Virus record (IMG/VR): IMGVR_UViG_3300026457_000029
Coordinates: 1 to 43,134 of that record
Reading direction: 5' to 3' (one strand)
Length of the DNA stretch: 43,134 nt
Source of the DNA: a virus
A program made the translations under genes and the position numbers. Shown here one piece after another: positions 1 to 7,044 of the stretch. Within the stretch, counting starts at the first letter, position 1, and the number at the start of each line of letters is the position of its first letter. Under the pieces are notes generated by a model. It was not told the DNA's origin, searched no databases, and was given only the letters and a program-made list of their open reading frames with translations.

Positions 1-667
1 TTTTCCGATTACTATTATCAATACTTTCTTTTCCGCGATTCTCAAGTTCTTCAATGAACTCCTGTTGCATTTTGACTTTATCAAGAAGAGATTCTTTCTT
101 CAGTTCATAAACTTTGATTTCTTCTTTTGTTTGACGAATCTTTTCTTTGATAACCATATTCATTGAAGAAAAAATCTTGATATCAAGCAAATCCTCAATG
201 ACTTCTCTACGATGTGCAGCAGAGAGTTGCATAAAAGGAACAAAAGTACTAGAACCCAGAATTACAATCTGAGTGAAGGACTTGTAGTTCATTTTAAGAA
301 CATTTTGCTCCAACCACTTCTGCTGATCTAAAGCAGCGGCAGATTGATCCAAAGAAGTATCATTTCTCCAAATCTCAAAAAGTGCAGGTTTAATTCCCCT
401 TACAACTTTCCAATCAGCATTTCCAATCGAAAACTCTACTTCAACTCTACAGTCCTTTTCATTTACAGAGTTAATAAGTTGAGGTTTATTAATCTTACGA
501 AATGGTTTTCCAAACAAAGCAAATGTAAGTGCATCCAGAACAGTACTTTTTCCTGCTCCATTTGTACCGACAATGAGATTAGTTTTATTTTTTGTAAAAT
601 CAACTTCAGTGTACTGATTGCCAGTGCTTAAAAAGTTTTTCCAACGAATAGTTTTAAATAAAATCAT
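1..667 (-). CDS. 46: gp46, recombination endonuclease large subunit (partial, N-terminal part)
   Basis: N-terminal 222 codons of an SbcC/Rad50-type ATPase; the rest lies beyond the left edge. The translation begins MILFKTIRWKNF and carries a Walker A motif GTNGAGKST at residues 34-42, then the start of a charged coiled coil from about residue 170. In T4 the family pairs with gp47 to resect DNA ends for recombination-dependent replication and for degradation of host DNA. The ATG at 667 lies 14 bases inside the end of the preceding 90-residue gene, so translation is probably coupled. gp47 is two genes upstream, as expected for the complex. No truncation is visible apart from the window edge. 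Confidence 0.95.
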   Translation of the reverse strand, partial: MILFKTIRWKNFLSTGNQYTEVDFTKNKTNLIVGTNGAGKSTVLDALTFALFGKPFRKINKPQLINSVNEKDCRVEVEFSIGNADWKVVRGIKPALFEIWRNDTSLDQSAAALDQQKWLEQNVLKMNYKSFTQIVILGSSTFVPFMQLSAAHRREVIEDLLDIKIFSSMNMVIKEKIRQTKEEIKVYELKKESLLDKVKMQQEFIEELENRGKESIDNSNRK

Positions 668-926
668 GATCAGTGTTTGGAGGAATTACAATGTCATTTG
701 GAGTAATCACTGCATATTGATACCCATGCAGTTCACAAGTTTTTATCATTACTTCATCTTCAATTTCAATTACATGCATTTCTGGATATCCTTCTTCTTC
801 TAACATCATAGCATACCGAACAGCATCATCCTCTTCCTGAAAAAGATACAAAATATGTTCTCCCTCATCATCAATTACGGAATATGCTCCTTCAGTTTCT
901 CTGCCATTGATTGTTAGAATAAACAT
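654..926 (-). CDS. DUF3110-like small protein between gp47 and gp46
   Basis: A 90-residue acidic protein. The pattern NGRETEGAYSV, then LFQEEDDAVRYAMMLEEEGYP and a C-terminal VIPPNTD resembles, from memory, the DUF3110 family that is nearly universal in cyanobacteria and has no established function. It starts directly after the gp47 stop (TAA followed by ATG) and overlaps gp46 by 14 bases, so it is expressed with both recombination subunits. It has no signal peptide or membrane segment. A link to recombination can be argued only from position; it might instead be a host-derived regulator carried in this operon. The family call is moderately sure, the function unknown. Confidence 0.75.
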   Translation of the reverse strand: MFILTINGRETEGAYSVIDDEGEHILYLFQEEDDAVRYAMMLEEEGYPEMHVIEIEDEVMIKTCELHGYQYAVITPNDIVIPPNTDHDFI

Positions 927-1967
927 TTAAACTAATTCACATGCCTCTTGATAAATTTCTTGCATCATTTTTTGAATGACTGATTTATCAAGACTAATTT
1001 CTGCCTCCTCAATATATCTATTCAGGATAGAAATAGTGTCTTCGCTTTCAAATGCTTCAAACTCTTCATGTTCTTGAATGTCAAAATTCTCAATGATTTT
1101 GAGTTCTGCAATGTTGGAAGAATAAAGTTTATCAATAAACTTTTCAAACTTTTTAGTGTCAGACTTTTTACGAACAACAACCTTTACGATCTTGTTTTCG
1201 TACTCACGAGTATCAAATGTTTGATAGTTAGTGTCCTCATAATAAATGTTATGGAACATCTTATAAGGATTGTTTACATGCTCGTGAGTTATCGTTTCAG
1301 TATCAAAAATAGTGAATCCACGAGTATCACCAACATCAGTCCAGTAGATCTCATAGGGATTTCCTAAGTAAAAGACCGTTCCATCATTCGATCTAGTGTG
1401 ATAGTGTCCCGAGTAGACTCTAGTGAACTTATCAAATAGTTTGCCCTCCAGACCGTGCTCCATGACGATTTGCTTATTAACTCTAAATCCCTGGAGTTCA
1501 AGGTGCCCCATCGCGCACGGGCAAGTTGTCTTTTTAATAAGTTTGAGAGTACTTTCCTCATTTTCTTGATTAATCCAGGGTATAAAAAGTGTTCGGAGAT
1601 TATCGAGAATAACTTCAGTTGGTTCCGAATATACCGTCACATTATCATACTCACGCAAAAGTAAATCAACTGCATTTACATTATTAGTGTTCTTATAATA
1701 AGCCGTATGATTTCCTACAATTGTATGGACCCTTACACCCATTTCTTGAAGACGGTCATAGTAATTATTTTTTGCCCAAGATAAAGCAGAGAAATCAATT
1801 CCCTTACGACTATCAAAAGTATCTCCCATATCTACAACAGTAGTAATCCCTTGCTCTTCGAGTGTAGGGAAAAATACATTGTCGTAGAAATTTAGAAAAT
1901 AATCATGAAAGAGTTTGGAATTCTTTCTCGCACCAAAATGTTGGTCTGTAATAATTGCTACTTTCAT
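927..1967 (-). CDS. 47: gp47, recombination endonuclease small subunit (Mre11/SbcD-type nuclease)
   Basis: A 346-residue calcineurin-type metallophosphoesterase, close to the T4 gp47 length. Metal-binding motifs appear in family order: DQHFG at 8-12, GDTFD at 48-52, GNH at 85-87, GHLEL at 154-158 and SGHYH at 186-190. It is the nuclease partner of gp46 and processes double-strand ends for recombination-dependent replication. The ATG follows the gp55 stop immediately (TGA then ATG), placing it in the gp55 transcription unit, and the DUF3110-like gene follows without a gap. All expected active-site residues are present, so it should be functional. Confidence 0.96.
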   Translation of the reverse strand: MKVAIITDQHFGARKNSKLFHDYFLNFYDNVFFPTLEEQGITTVVDMGDTFDSRKGIDFSALSWAKNNYYDRLQEMGVRVHTIVGNHTAYYKNTNNVNAVDLLLREYDNVTVYSEPTEVILDNLRTLFIPWINQENEESTLKLIKKTTCPCAMGHLELQGFRVNKQIVMEHGLEGKLFDKFTRVYSGHYHTRSNDGTVFYLGNPYEIYWTDVGDTRGFTIFDTETITHEHVNNPYKMFHNIYYEDTNYQTFDTREYENKIVKVVVRKKSDTKKFEKFIDKLYSSNIAELKIIENFDIQEHEEFEAFESEDTISILNRYIEEAEISLDKSVIQKMMQEIYQEACELV

Positions 1968-2507
1968 TCAATACCGCAGTTTGCTGTGAACTCCGTCCTT
2001 GATAGAATTATAATCGGAATAGTTCCCGCCGTCAATAGTGTTGTCGTCTGTGAAGACTTCCGAAAATCCAGACCTTTCAAGGATTTTATTTTTGATTTCC
2101 AATTGACGCTTTTCTCTTTGGATGCGACGAAGGAAAGCGTAGTGAATGATTTGAGTGAAGTATGCGAAAGGATTTTGTGACTTCTCCGGATTGAAATTGT
2201 GAATGTACTGAACACAATTTTCAATACCATCAGAAATCATATCTTCCTTGAACATGTAGTTCACGAAGTTTGGTTTAAAGGAAAGGTGATTCGCAATCTT
2301 TAAGAAACACTCTCCAATGTAGCGGGGAATAGGAGGTTTTGTATCCCAAGTCTTTGCACGGTCTTCTTTCGTTAATTCTCTGCCAAACTTTTTAATAAAA
2401 GTTATTTCAACATCTTCACGATATTTGATGATAGCAGCAAGGAACTCTTTATTATTGACATAATGCTCTGACCTTTTTCTTTTGGCCATGACTGCTGTGG
2501 TAATCAT
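1968..2507 (-). CDS. 55: gp55, late-transcription sigma factor
   Basis: A 179-residue protein with the T4 gp55 signature: YVNNKEFLAAI near the N-terminus, EDMISDGIENCVQYIHNF in the sigma region 2-like core, and NPFAYFTQIIHYAFLRRI for DNA and polymerase contact. It should direct host RNA polymerase to TATAAATA-type late promoters such as those upstream of the virion genes here. Two starts are possible: ATG at 2507, or an in-frame ATG at 2489 giving MAKRKRSE. Neither has a clear Shine-Dalgarno, and the shorter product matches the T4 N-terminus better. A strong sigma70-type promoter lies directly upstream. gp47 follows with no gap. Confidence 0.95.
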   Translation of the reverse strand: MITTAVMAKRKRSEHYVNNKEFLAAIIKYREDVEITFIKKFGRELTKEDRAKTWDTKPPIPRYIGECFLKIANHLSFKPNFVNYMFKEDMISDGIENCVQYIHNFNPEKSQNPFAYFTQIIHYAFLRRIQREKRQLEIKNKILERSGFSEVFTDDNTIDGGNYSDYNSIKDGVHSKLRY

Positions 2508-2532
2508 AAGTTTTTATCATTATTATGTATAG

Positions 2533-2561
2533 ATTATACCACTTATACAAATGCTTGACAA
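2533..2561 (-). promoter_or_regulatory. sigma70-type promoter of gp55 (extended -10)
   Basis: On the minus strand TTGTCA (2556-2561) is followed after exactly 17 bases by TATAAT (2533-2538), and TGG precedes the -10, making it an extended -10 element. The predicted transcription start is near 2526, about 19 bases before the first gp55 ATG. Host polymerase should read it without phage factors, so gp55-gp47-DUF3110-gp46 can be made before the late genes. Confidence 0.85.
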
Positions 2562-2612
2562 GGTATTCAAAAGTTGATACAATTACCTTTGTGGAGGTTG
2601 ATAAGATAAGCT

Positions 2613-3005
2613 TTAACTATTTTTATAGAGTTTCTCTAATATCTCTTTAGCATCATTGACATTAGAGATATAACCCATTTTACGACTGATTTTTGATTGA
2701 TTTATACTTTTTTTATCAGATTGTCGTACATAATTTTGATACATCATTATTATTTTTATATCTGAAGATTCGGAAAGAGTTAATACATCTTCAAGATTTA
2801 TTAAAAACATATCTTCCTTTGTTGTTTTTAACCAAGGTTCTATTTTATATCCAACAACTCCCATTCTAGTAGTAACTTCGCTTAAAACAATGGGATTTGA
2901 AATAATCAATATTGTTCGATCTTCTTCTTCAGAGGCAGCAACTTTAGCAAATATTTCTTCCCCTGTTTTTAATTTTATTGTTGCATAAAAATCGTCTTCT
3001 ATCAT
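2613..3005 (-). CDS. Sm-like (LSm fold) protein, putative
   Basis: A 130-residue protein. The N-terminal 75 residues have an Sm1/Sm2-like layout: FYATIKLKTGEEIFAKV, then ILIISNPIVLSEV, then PWLKTTKEDMFLINLEDV, meaning a small beta barrel in which a strand bearing K-TGEE is followed by strands ending with NP and N-LEDV. A C-terminal tail of about 45 residues is helical and basic. From memory, an Sm-like protein of putative cyanophage origin has been solved by structural genomics, and this looks like the same type. Its ATG overlaps the UvsW stop by four bases, so the two are co-translated. It may bind RNA or act in a ring, but this is inferred from fold only. Confidence 0.65.
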   Translation of the reverse strand: MIEDDFYATIKLKTGEEIFAKVAASEEEDRTILIISNPIVLSEVTTRMGVVGYKIEPWLKTTKEDMFLINLEDVLTLSESSDIKIIMMYQNYVRQSDKKSINQSKISRKMGYISNVNDAKEILEKLYKNS

Positions 3006-4471
3006 TTTTTTAAATTAATTGTAATTATATCGTAATTAAAATTCTCTTCATTATAGATCTTAATTCTTTCAATGAGATGATTTAGAGTATAATTTTTTCT
3101 TGCGTTATATGTACAGTCATCAGCGATATCATAAAGTGTTGCTTTTACTTTGTCTTTTCCTTTTCTAAGAACTCGTCCAATGCTTTGAAGATTACGAATT
3201 CTTGATTTGCTTGGTGAGGCAAAAATAACATTATGTAAATTTTTGATGTTGATTCCGGTAGAAAAAGTTCCATAAGATGCAACAATAATTGCATTATTTT
3301 CTCTTTCTGTAATTTCTCTAACCAATTCTCTTTCTTCAGCGTCAACTCCACCATGAATAAAAAATACTTTACGATCATTTCGCTTATTAGTATTTATCTT
3401 TTCAAATAAGATAGCTCCATGCGCTTCTACTCTTGAAAATAAAATAAGGGTATTTCCTTTTAAATCTAATGCAAGATTTGTAATAAATTTATTTCTTTGT
3501 TCATGAGAAATTAAATATTGAATCTCATCTTCATAAGTTTCAAATTTTTGTGGATTATGTTTTAAAACAATACACTGAATATCTAATTGTGATAAATGAC
3601 CTTGCCTCATCAATTCATCTGTTTTGGTAACTTTATAAGATGGACCAAATAACCCCTCTAAAACCCATTTATGTGTTTGTGTTCCATCAAGAGTTCCAGT
3701 AAAACCAAAACGATATTTTGCATGATGAAGTTTGGTCATAATTTCTATCAAGGATTTGCTCTTGAAAAGATGAGCTTCATCGCCTATAATTACATTATAT
3801 TCTTCAAAAAAAGATCTCTCTAGTTTATAAACAGACTGCCAAGTTGTGATCGTTACAGAATATTCATTTGTTTTTTCTTTACCCGAATAAATACGGTGAC
3901 AATATGAATCAGCATCCCAACCATAGTCTTGGAAATCCTTGTACATCTGCTCTACCAAAGATGTCGTTGGAACAACTAGAAGAATTTTTTGTCCTTTATC
4001 TACATAATACCTTACGAGGGAATAAATCATCAAGGATTTTCCTGAGGCTGTGGGTGATATCAATAATTTTCGGTTATGTCGTAGAGCATCGTATACTCCC
4101 TCTACTTGATACTCCCGTGGAGAATGAGCACAAATAGATTTCATATAGTCTTTTACACCTTCATATGAAATATTTTGATTTATTTCGAAAGGTTGTCCGT
4201 AAAATTTGTTATCTTCAAACTTATAAGAATATCCGTATTGATTGCAAAAATTTACAATTTTATCTAAGAGACCAACATATATTTGTTTCGATCTCATATC
4301 ATATAAATGAATTTCTCCATTCCAATTTCTACCTCTATACTGAGGCATAAATTTTGCATTAGGAACCTCAAACTTAAAGTGATCTCTAAGTTCATACTCA
4401 ATATGAGGTTCTGTATTGATTTTTAAAAATACTTCGTTTGATTTAGAAATAATAAGATCGGTTGTGTTCAC
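3002..4471 (-). CDS. uvsW: UvsW, RNA-DNA and DNA helicase (SF2)
   Basis: A 489-residue superfamily 2 helicase. The N-terminal 90 residues match the T4 UvsW accessory domain (ELRDHFKFEVPNAKF, NWNGEIHLYD). Helicase motifs follow: SPTASGKS at 139-146 (Walker A), DEAH at 231-234, GFTGTL at 256-261 and SIGRVLRKGK in motif VI. In T4 it unwinds R-loops and branched intermediates and switches replication from origins to recombination. The start is GTG at 4469-4471; the in-frame codons just upstream are TGA ATC ATC, so no ATG start is possible. A late-type box lies 22 bases before it and overlaps the UvsY stop. The Sm-like gene overlaps its 3' end. Confidence 0.95.
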   Translation of the reverse strand: MNTTDLIISKSNEVFLKINTEPHIEYELRDHFKFEVPNAKFMPQYRGRNWNGEIHLYDMRSKQIYVGLLDKIVNFCNQYGYSYKFEDNKFYGQPFEINQNISYEGVKDYMKSICAHSPREYQVEGVYDALRHNRKLLISPTASGKSLMIYSLVRYYVDKGQKILLVVPTTSLVEQMYKDFQDYGWDADSYCHRIYSGKEKTNEYSVTITTWQSVYKLERSFFEEYNVIIGDEAHLFKSKSLIEIMTKLHHAKYRFGFTGTLDGTQTHKWVLEGLFGPSYKVTKTDELMRQGHLSQLDIQCIVLKHNPQKFETYEDEIQYLISHEQRNKFITNLALDLKGNTLILFSRVEAHGAILFEKINTNKRNDRKVFFIHGGVDAEERELVREITERENNAIIVASYGTFSTGINIKNLHNVIFASPSKSRIRNLQSIGRVLRKGKDKVKATLYDIADDCTYNARKNYTLNHLIERIKIYNEENFNYDIITINLKK

Positions 4472-4492
4472 GATGATTCATTCATCTGTGAA

Positions 4493-4500
4493 TATTTATT
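4493..4500 (-). promoter_or_regulatory. late promoter box upstream of uvsW
   Basis: AATAAATA on the minus strand, 22 bases before the GTG of uvsW. Its first base is shared with the UvsY stop codon (TAA at 4500-4502). It resembles the T4 late consensus TATAAATA read by gp55. A late box fits the known late timing of UvsW in T4. Confidence 0.55.
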
Positions 4501-4937
4501 TACCCTAGTCCAGCGTTAAATCTCATAAATTCAATTGCATTCTTGATTTGATATGTTCTATTTTGAATCATTTTTAAAATGCTTTCAATATAAACAAGCA
4601 TAGTGTCATAATAATCTATTTTCAAACAAACAGTTGACAATTTTTCATCGGCATCCAAATATTTTTGCATAGTGTCTTTATCCCTGATTTTTTTGGGAAA
4701 TGGATTTTCCACATAAACATCAGGATCTGCCTTCCCAGAATAGTATTCATATCTTTCATGTCTAATATTTCTTTTTTGTTGTTCTGCTTTTTTTCTCAAC
4801 AAAAAAATGGTATTGTATAGATCAAAATATTTTGCGTGAAGGATGGGAATATTTGTAGATTCCGTATGAAGATTATCCATGTCAATTTTGGAGTCCTGCT
4901 CCCACATTTTTTGAATAGTATCAAGATCAAAACTCAT
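4500..4937 (-). CDS. uvsY: UvsY, recombination mediator
   Basis: A 145-residue protein, near the 137 of T4 UvsY. Family features are the YEYYSGKADPDVY segment in the middle (T4 has LDYYSGRGD) and the C-terminal helix around IQNRTYQIKNAIEFMRF. It loads the recombinase UvsX onto single-stranded DNA covered by gp32. Its ATG overlaps the gp3 stop by four bases (ATGA), so it is translated with a tail gene, and its stop codon touches the late box of uvsW. This places the recombination mediator in a late transcription unit. Confidence 0.92.
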   Translation of the reverse strand: MSFDLDTIQKMWEQDSKIDMDNLHTESTNIPILHAKYFDLYNTIFLLRKKAEQQKRNIRHERYEYYSGKADPDVYVENPFPKKIRDKDTMQKYLDADEKLSTVCLKIDYYDTMLVYIESILKMIQNRTYQIKNAIEFMRFNAGLG

Positions 4938-5494
4938 AAAGGATCGCCATTCAAATCTGTAATATTAAACATAGTATACTTGAAAGATACTTCTGCTGTA
5001 AAGTATTGAATGTCTGTTTCTGTAGCATCAAATTGTAATGTAGTCAAATTATAAGGAAACAAGTCTCTAAATTTTATTTTAAAGTTTGCATTTTGGCTGC
5101 TTGTTAAAACAGTTAAAGTTCCATCCGAATACAGATTCATCAATCCTTTTCTTGGTTGATTCATATTTGGATTTGAAGTTTGTAATTCGTATATTTCTTC
5201 CAAGGATTCGGGAAATCCAAGACCACGAATCCAGTTTGAAATTTCAGTGTAATTCGTCAAATCCTCATCAACTAAAAACCTAAGAGTGAAATCTTCAAAC
5301 TCTATCTTTTCCCCAGGTTGAGGTATGTCTCTCAAATATGATGGTTGATTGGCAATTCCTAAAGTTAATCCAGGTATATTTGCAGAATTACTAAAAAAGG
5401 CAACTTTAGGTGCTCTATTTAAAATAAATTTAAATCCAACAGGTGCTAGAAAATTTCTATTCTGTATTTGATTCTTAAATGAGTTGGTCGTCAT
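4934..5494 (-). CDS. 3: gp3, tail completion and sheath stabiliser
   Basis: A 186-residue protein (T4 gp3 has 176). The match to T4 gp3 is clear around IPGLTLG, the acidic IEFEDFTLRFLVDEDLTNY stretch (T4: YDPLIVRFIVDEEL) and the C-terminal VSFKYTMF strand. It caps the tail tube and stabilises the sheath before head-tail joining. It follows the terminator after gp23 and has its own late box ending only nine bases before the ATG, with no Shine-Dalgarno. It overlaps uvsY by four bases. A tube-protein paralogue (gp19/gp54 family) was considered, but the spacing of the conserved block fits gp3 best. Confidence 0.88.
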   Translation of the reverse strand: MTTNSFKNQIQNRNFLAPVGFKFILNRAPKVAFFSNSANIPGLTLGIANQPSYLRDIPQPGEKIEFEDFTLRFLVDEDLTNYTEISNWIRGLGFPESLEEIYELQTSNPNMNQPRKGLMNLYSDGTLTVLTSSQNANFKIKFRDLFPYNLTTLQFDATETDIQYFTAEVSFKYTMFNITDLNGDPL

Positions 5495-5503
5495 TTTTTT
5501 AAA

Positions 5504-5511
5504 TATTTAGA
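5504..5511 (-). promoter_or_regulatory. late promoter box upstream of gp3-uvsY
   Basis: TCTAAATA on the minus strand, just downstream of the gp23 terminator. The box ends nine bases before the gp3 ATG, so a T4-like start site would give a leader of only a few bases. Confidence 0.6.
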
Positions 5512-5512
5512 T

Positions 5513-5539
5513 AAAAAAAGAGACCCTTTTGGGGTCTCT
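5513..5539 (-). terminator. intrinsic terminator after gp23
   Basis: The minus strand reads AGAGACCC, a five-base loop, then GGGTCTCT: an eight-base perfect stem (5519-5526 with 5532-5539) followed by seven T residues. It sits about 22 bases after the gp23 stop and before the gp3 late box. There is no T-run on the other side, so it works for minus-strand transcripts only. Confidence 0.93.
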
Positions 5540-5561
5540 CGATAATCTTATGTGATATTGA

Positions 5562-6992
5562 TCACATGAGGTTCTTAACAGCAACTCTTCTGTAGTAGCG
5601 GTTCTGGTTGGTCTGAAGACGACCGAGACCCTGATTGGTTCCTTCTGCAAATGGGTTAGCAACAAGACCATAACGGGTCTTAAAGCCAATCTTAGGCTGG
5701 AAGGAGTTCTCACCAACGGCACGAACCATTTGGAGAGGAACATAAGGACAATAGAAGAGTCCAGCGTCATAAGGGGAAGCACCCTTATAACCAACAACAT
5801 AATACTGGTTACCTGGTGAGGTGTTACCCGCAGTGAGGTTAGCAGAATATGGGTCAATGTAGACGCGGAATTTGCCCATTAGAGTACCAGCAAAAGTATT
5901 GCCGGTGTCATCAACAGACAGATTAGCGTTAAGTGCAGGGGTGTAGTCTAGAACACCAGCCATGGTTAGTGCTGAAGCAACATCAGCAGAACACATGATG
6001 ATGTTACCCTTTCCGCGACGAGTTCTTTGTGCGATTGCGTTAGCATCACGCTCGATTTGGAATAGGAGACCCTTGAACTTCTCAACTGACCAACGACCGT
6101 TGGAGTCAACATCGAGGTCGAAGATACCAGCTGTTGCAGTGTTTTGAACAGCACCCTGTTCAGCAACCTTATAGATGGTTCTGATAACTTCGCGGTTGAT
6201 TTCAGCAAGAATCTCAGTTGAGAGAATGTTTGCTAATTCCGCTTCAGCATTCAGACCATGGATTGCCTTGAGGTCTTGAGCGAGTTCTAATGAGTACTCA
6301 GCTTTCAGAGCGCGTGACTTTGCAGTAACAGTGACTTTCTCGATTGAGAATGCCATCTGGTTGAATGCATCACCAGCTGTACCATCAAGGTTTTCTGCGT
6401 CGCCAGTAACCATACCCTGACCTACATTGTAGGCGGTTGAGGTTGCGCTACCAACTGGGTTTAGAACTGATGGGTTGCTTCCTGCTTGTGCAGTAGTACC
6501 CATACCAACGCCAACTTCAGTAAATCCTGCAGCCTCATCAAAACCTGCGTCTTGACCGGAGAATGCAGTATCTACTTCATTGAAGAAGGTTTCAGTTCCG
6601 CTTTGGTTGGTATAGCGGGAACGCATTGCGAAGATAAGTCCAGTAGGACCACTCATTGGTTGAACGCCAGCCAGGTCATAAGCGACCAGGTTGGGCATTG
6701 AACGACGAATGAGTGAAATCAGAACTGGATCAAAACCTGCAGTAGGACCACCAGCAGCGGAACCGCCACCGAAAGCACCACTAGCACCAGCAGCATTACC
6801 GCTGTTGGTTGGTGACTCCATGAGCATACTCATGGAACCGTTGTCGAAAGCAGATTGCTCTCTTAAAAATTTTTCTTGGTTTTCGAGCAGGACAGCGGTT
6901 ACAGCTCTACGATGAGAATCTTTGATAGGGTCGATACCCTGATAATCTAGTAGAGGTGCCCACTTTTCCTGCAGATGCTCAGAATGGAACAT
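5562..6992 (-). CDS. 23: gp23, major capsid protein
   Basis: A 476-residue HK97-fold capsid protein. The N-terminus LQEKWAPLLDYQGIDPIKD and the TAVLLENQEKFL block are typical of T4-like gp23, as are RSMPNLVAYDLAGVQPMSGP and the C-terminal FQPKIGFKTRYGLVANPF. Residues 57-59 (LME, followed by S60) fit the [IL]-x-E cleavage rule of the gp21 protease and lie near the T4 site (after residue 65). A Gly/Ala-rich flexible stretch follows at about 66-83. The ribosome site is AAGGT, eight bases from the ATG. A strong terminator follows. Its GC content is visibly higher than that of the tail genes, consistent with a heavily translated gene. Confidence 0.97.
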   Translation of the reverse strand: MFHSEHLQEKWAPLLDYQGIDPIKDSHRRAVTAVLLENQEKFLREQSAFDNGSMSMLMESPTNSGNAAGASGAFGGGSAAGGPTAGFDPVLISLIRRSMPNLVAYDLAGVQPMSGPTGLIFAMRSRYTNQSGTETFFNEVDTAFSGQDAGFDEAAGFTEVGVGMGTTAQAGSNPSVLNPVGSATSTAYNVGQGMVTGDAENLDGTAGDAFNQMAFSIEKVTVTAKSRALKAEYSLELAQDLKAIHGLNAEAELANILSTEILAEINREVIRTIYKVAEQGAVQNTATAGIFDLDVDSNGRWSVEKFKGLLFQIERDANAIAQRTRRGKGNIIMCSADVASALTMAGVLDYTPALNANLSVDDTGNTFAGTLMGKFRVYIDPYSANLTAGNTSPGNQYYVVGYKGASPYDAGLFYCPYVPLQMVRAVGENSFQPKIGFKTRYGLVANPFAEGTNQGLGRLQTNQNRYYRRVAVKNLM

Positions 6993-7044
6993 TTGCGTTT
7001 ACCTTTTTTACTAAAGTGATTTTTGGGTTTGATTAATATTAAGT

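Noticed and set aside
2575-2600. Possible terminator after the Sm-like gene
   Set aside because: The only inverted repeat (ACCT/AGGT) is four bases long and has no T-run.
3391-3398. Late-type box GATAAATA inside uvsW
   Set aside because: It is within coding sequence and not placed before any gene. Such boxes occur by chance in AT-rich DNA, as does another at 7421-7428 in gp22.
5507-5857. A 116-codon minus-strand frame overlapping the gp23 end
   Set aside because: It lies in another frame of gp23, runs through the intrinsic terminator and has no recognisable sequence.
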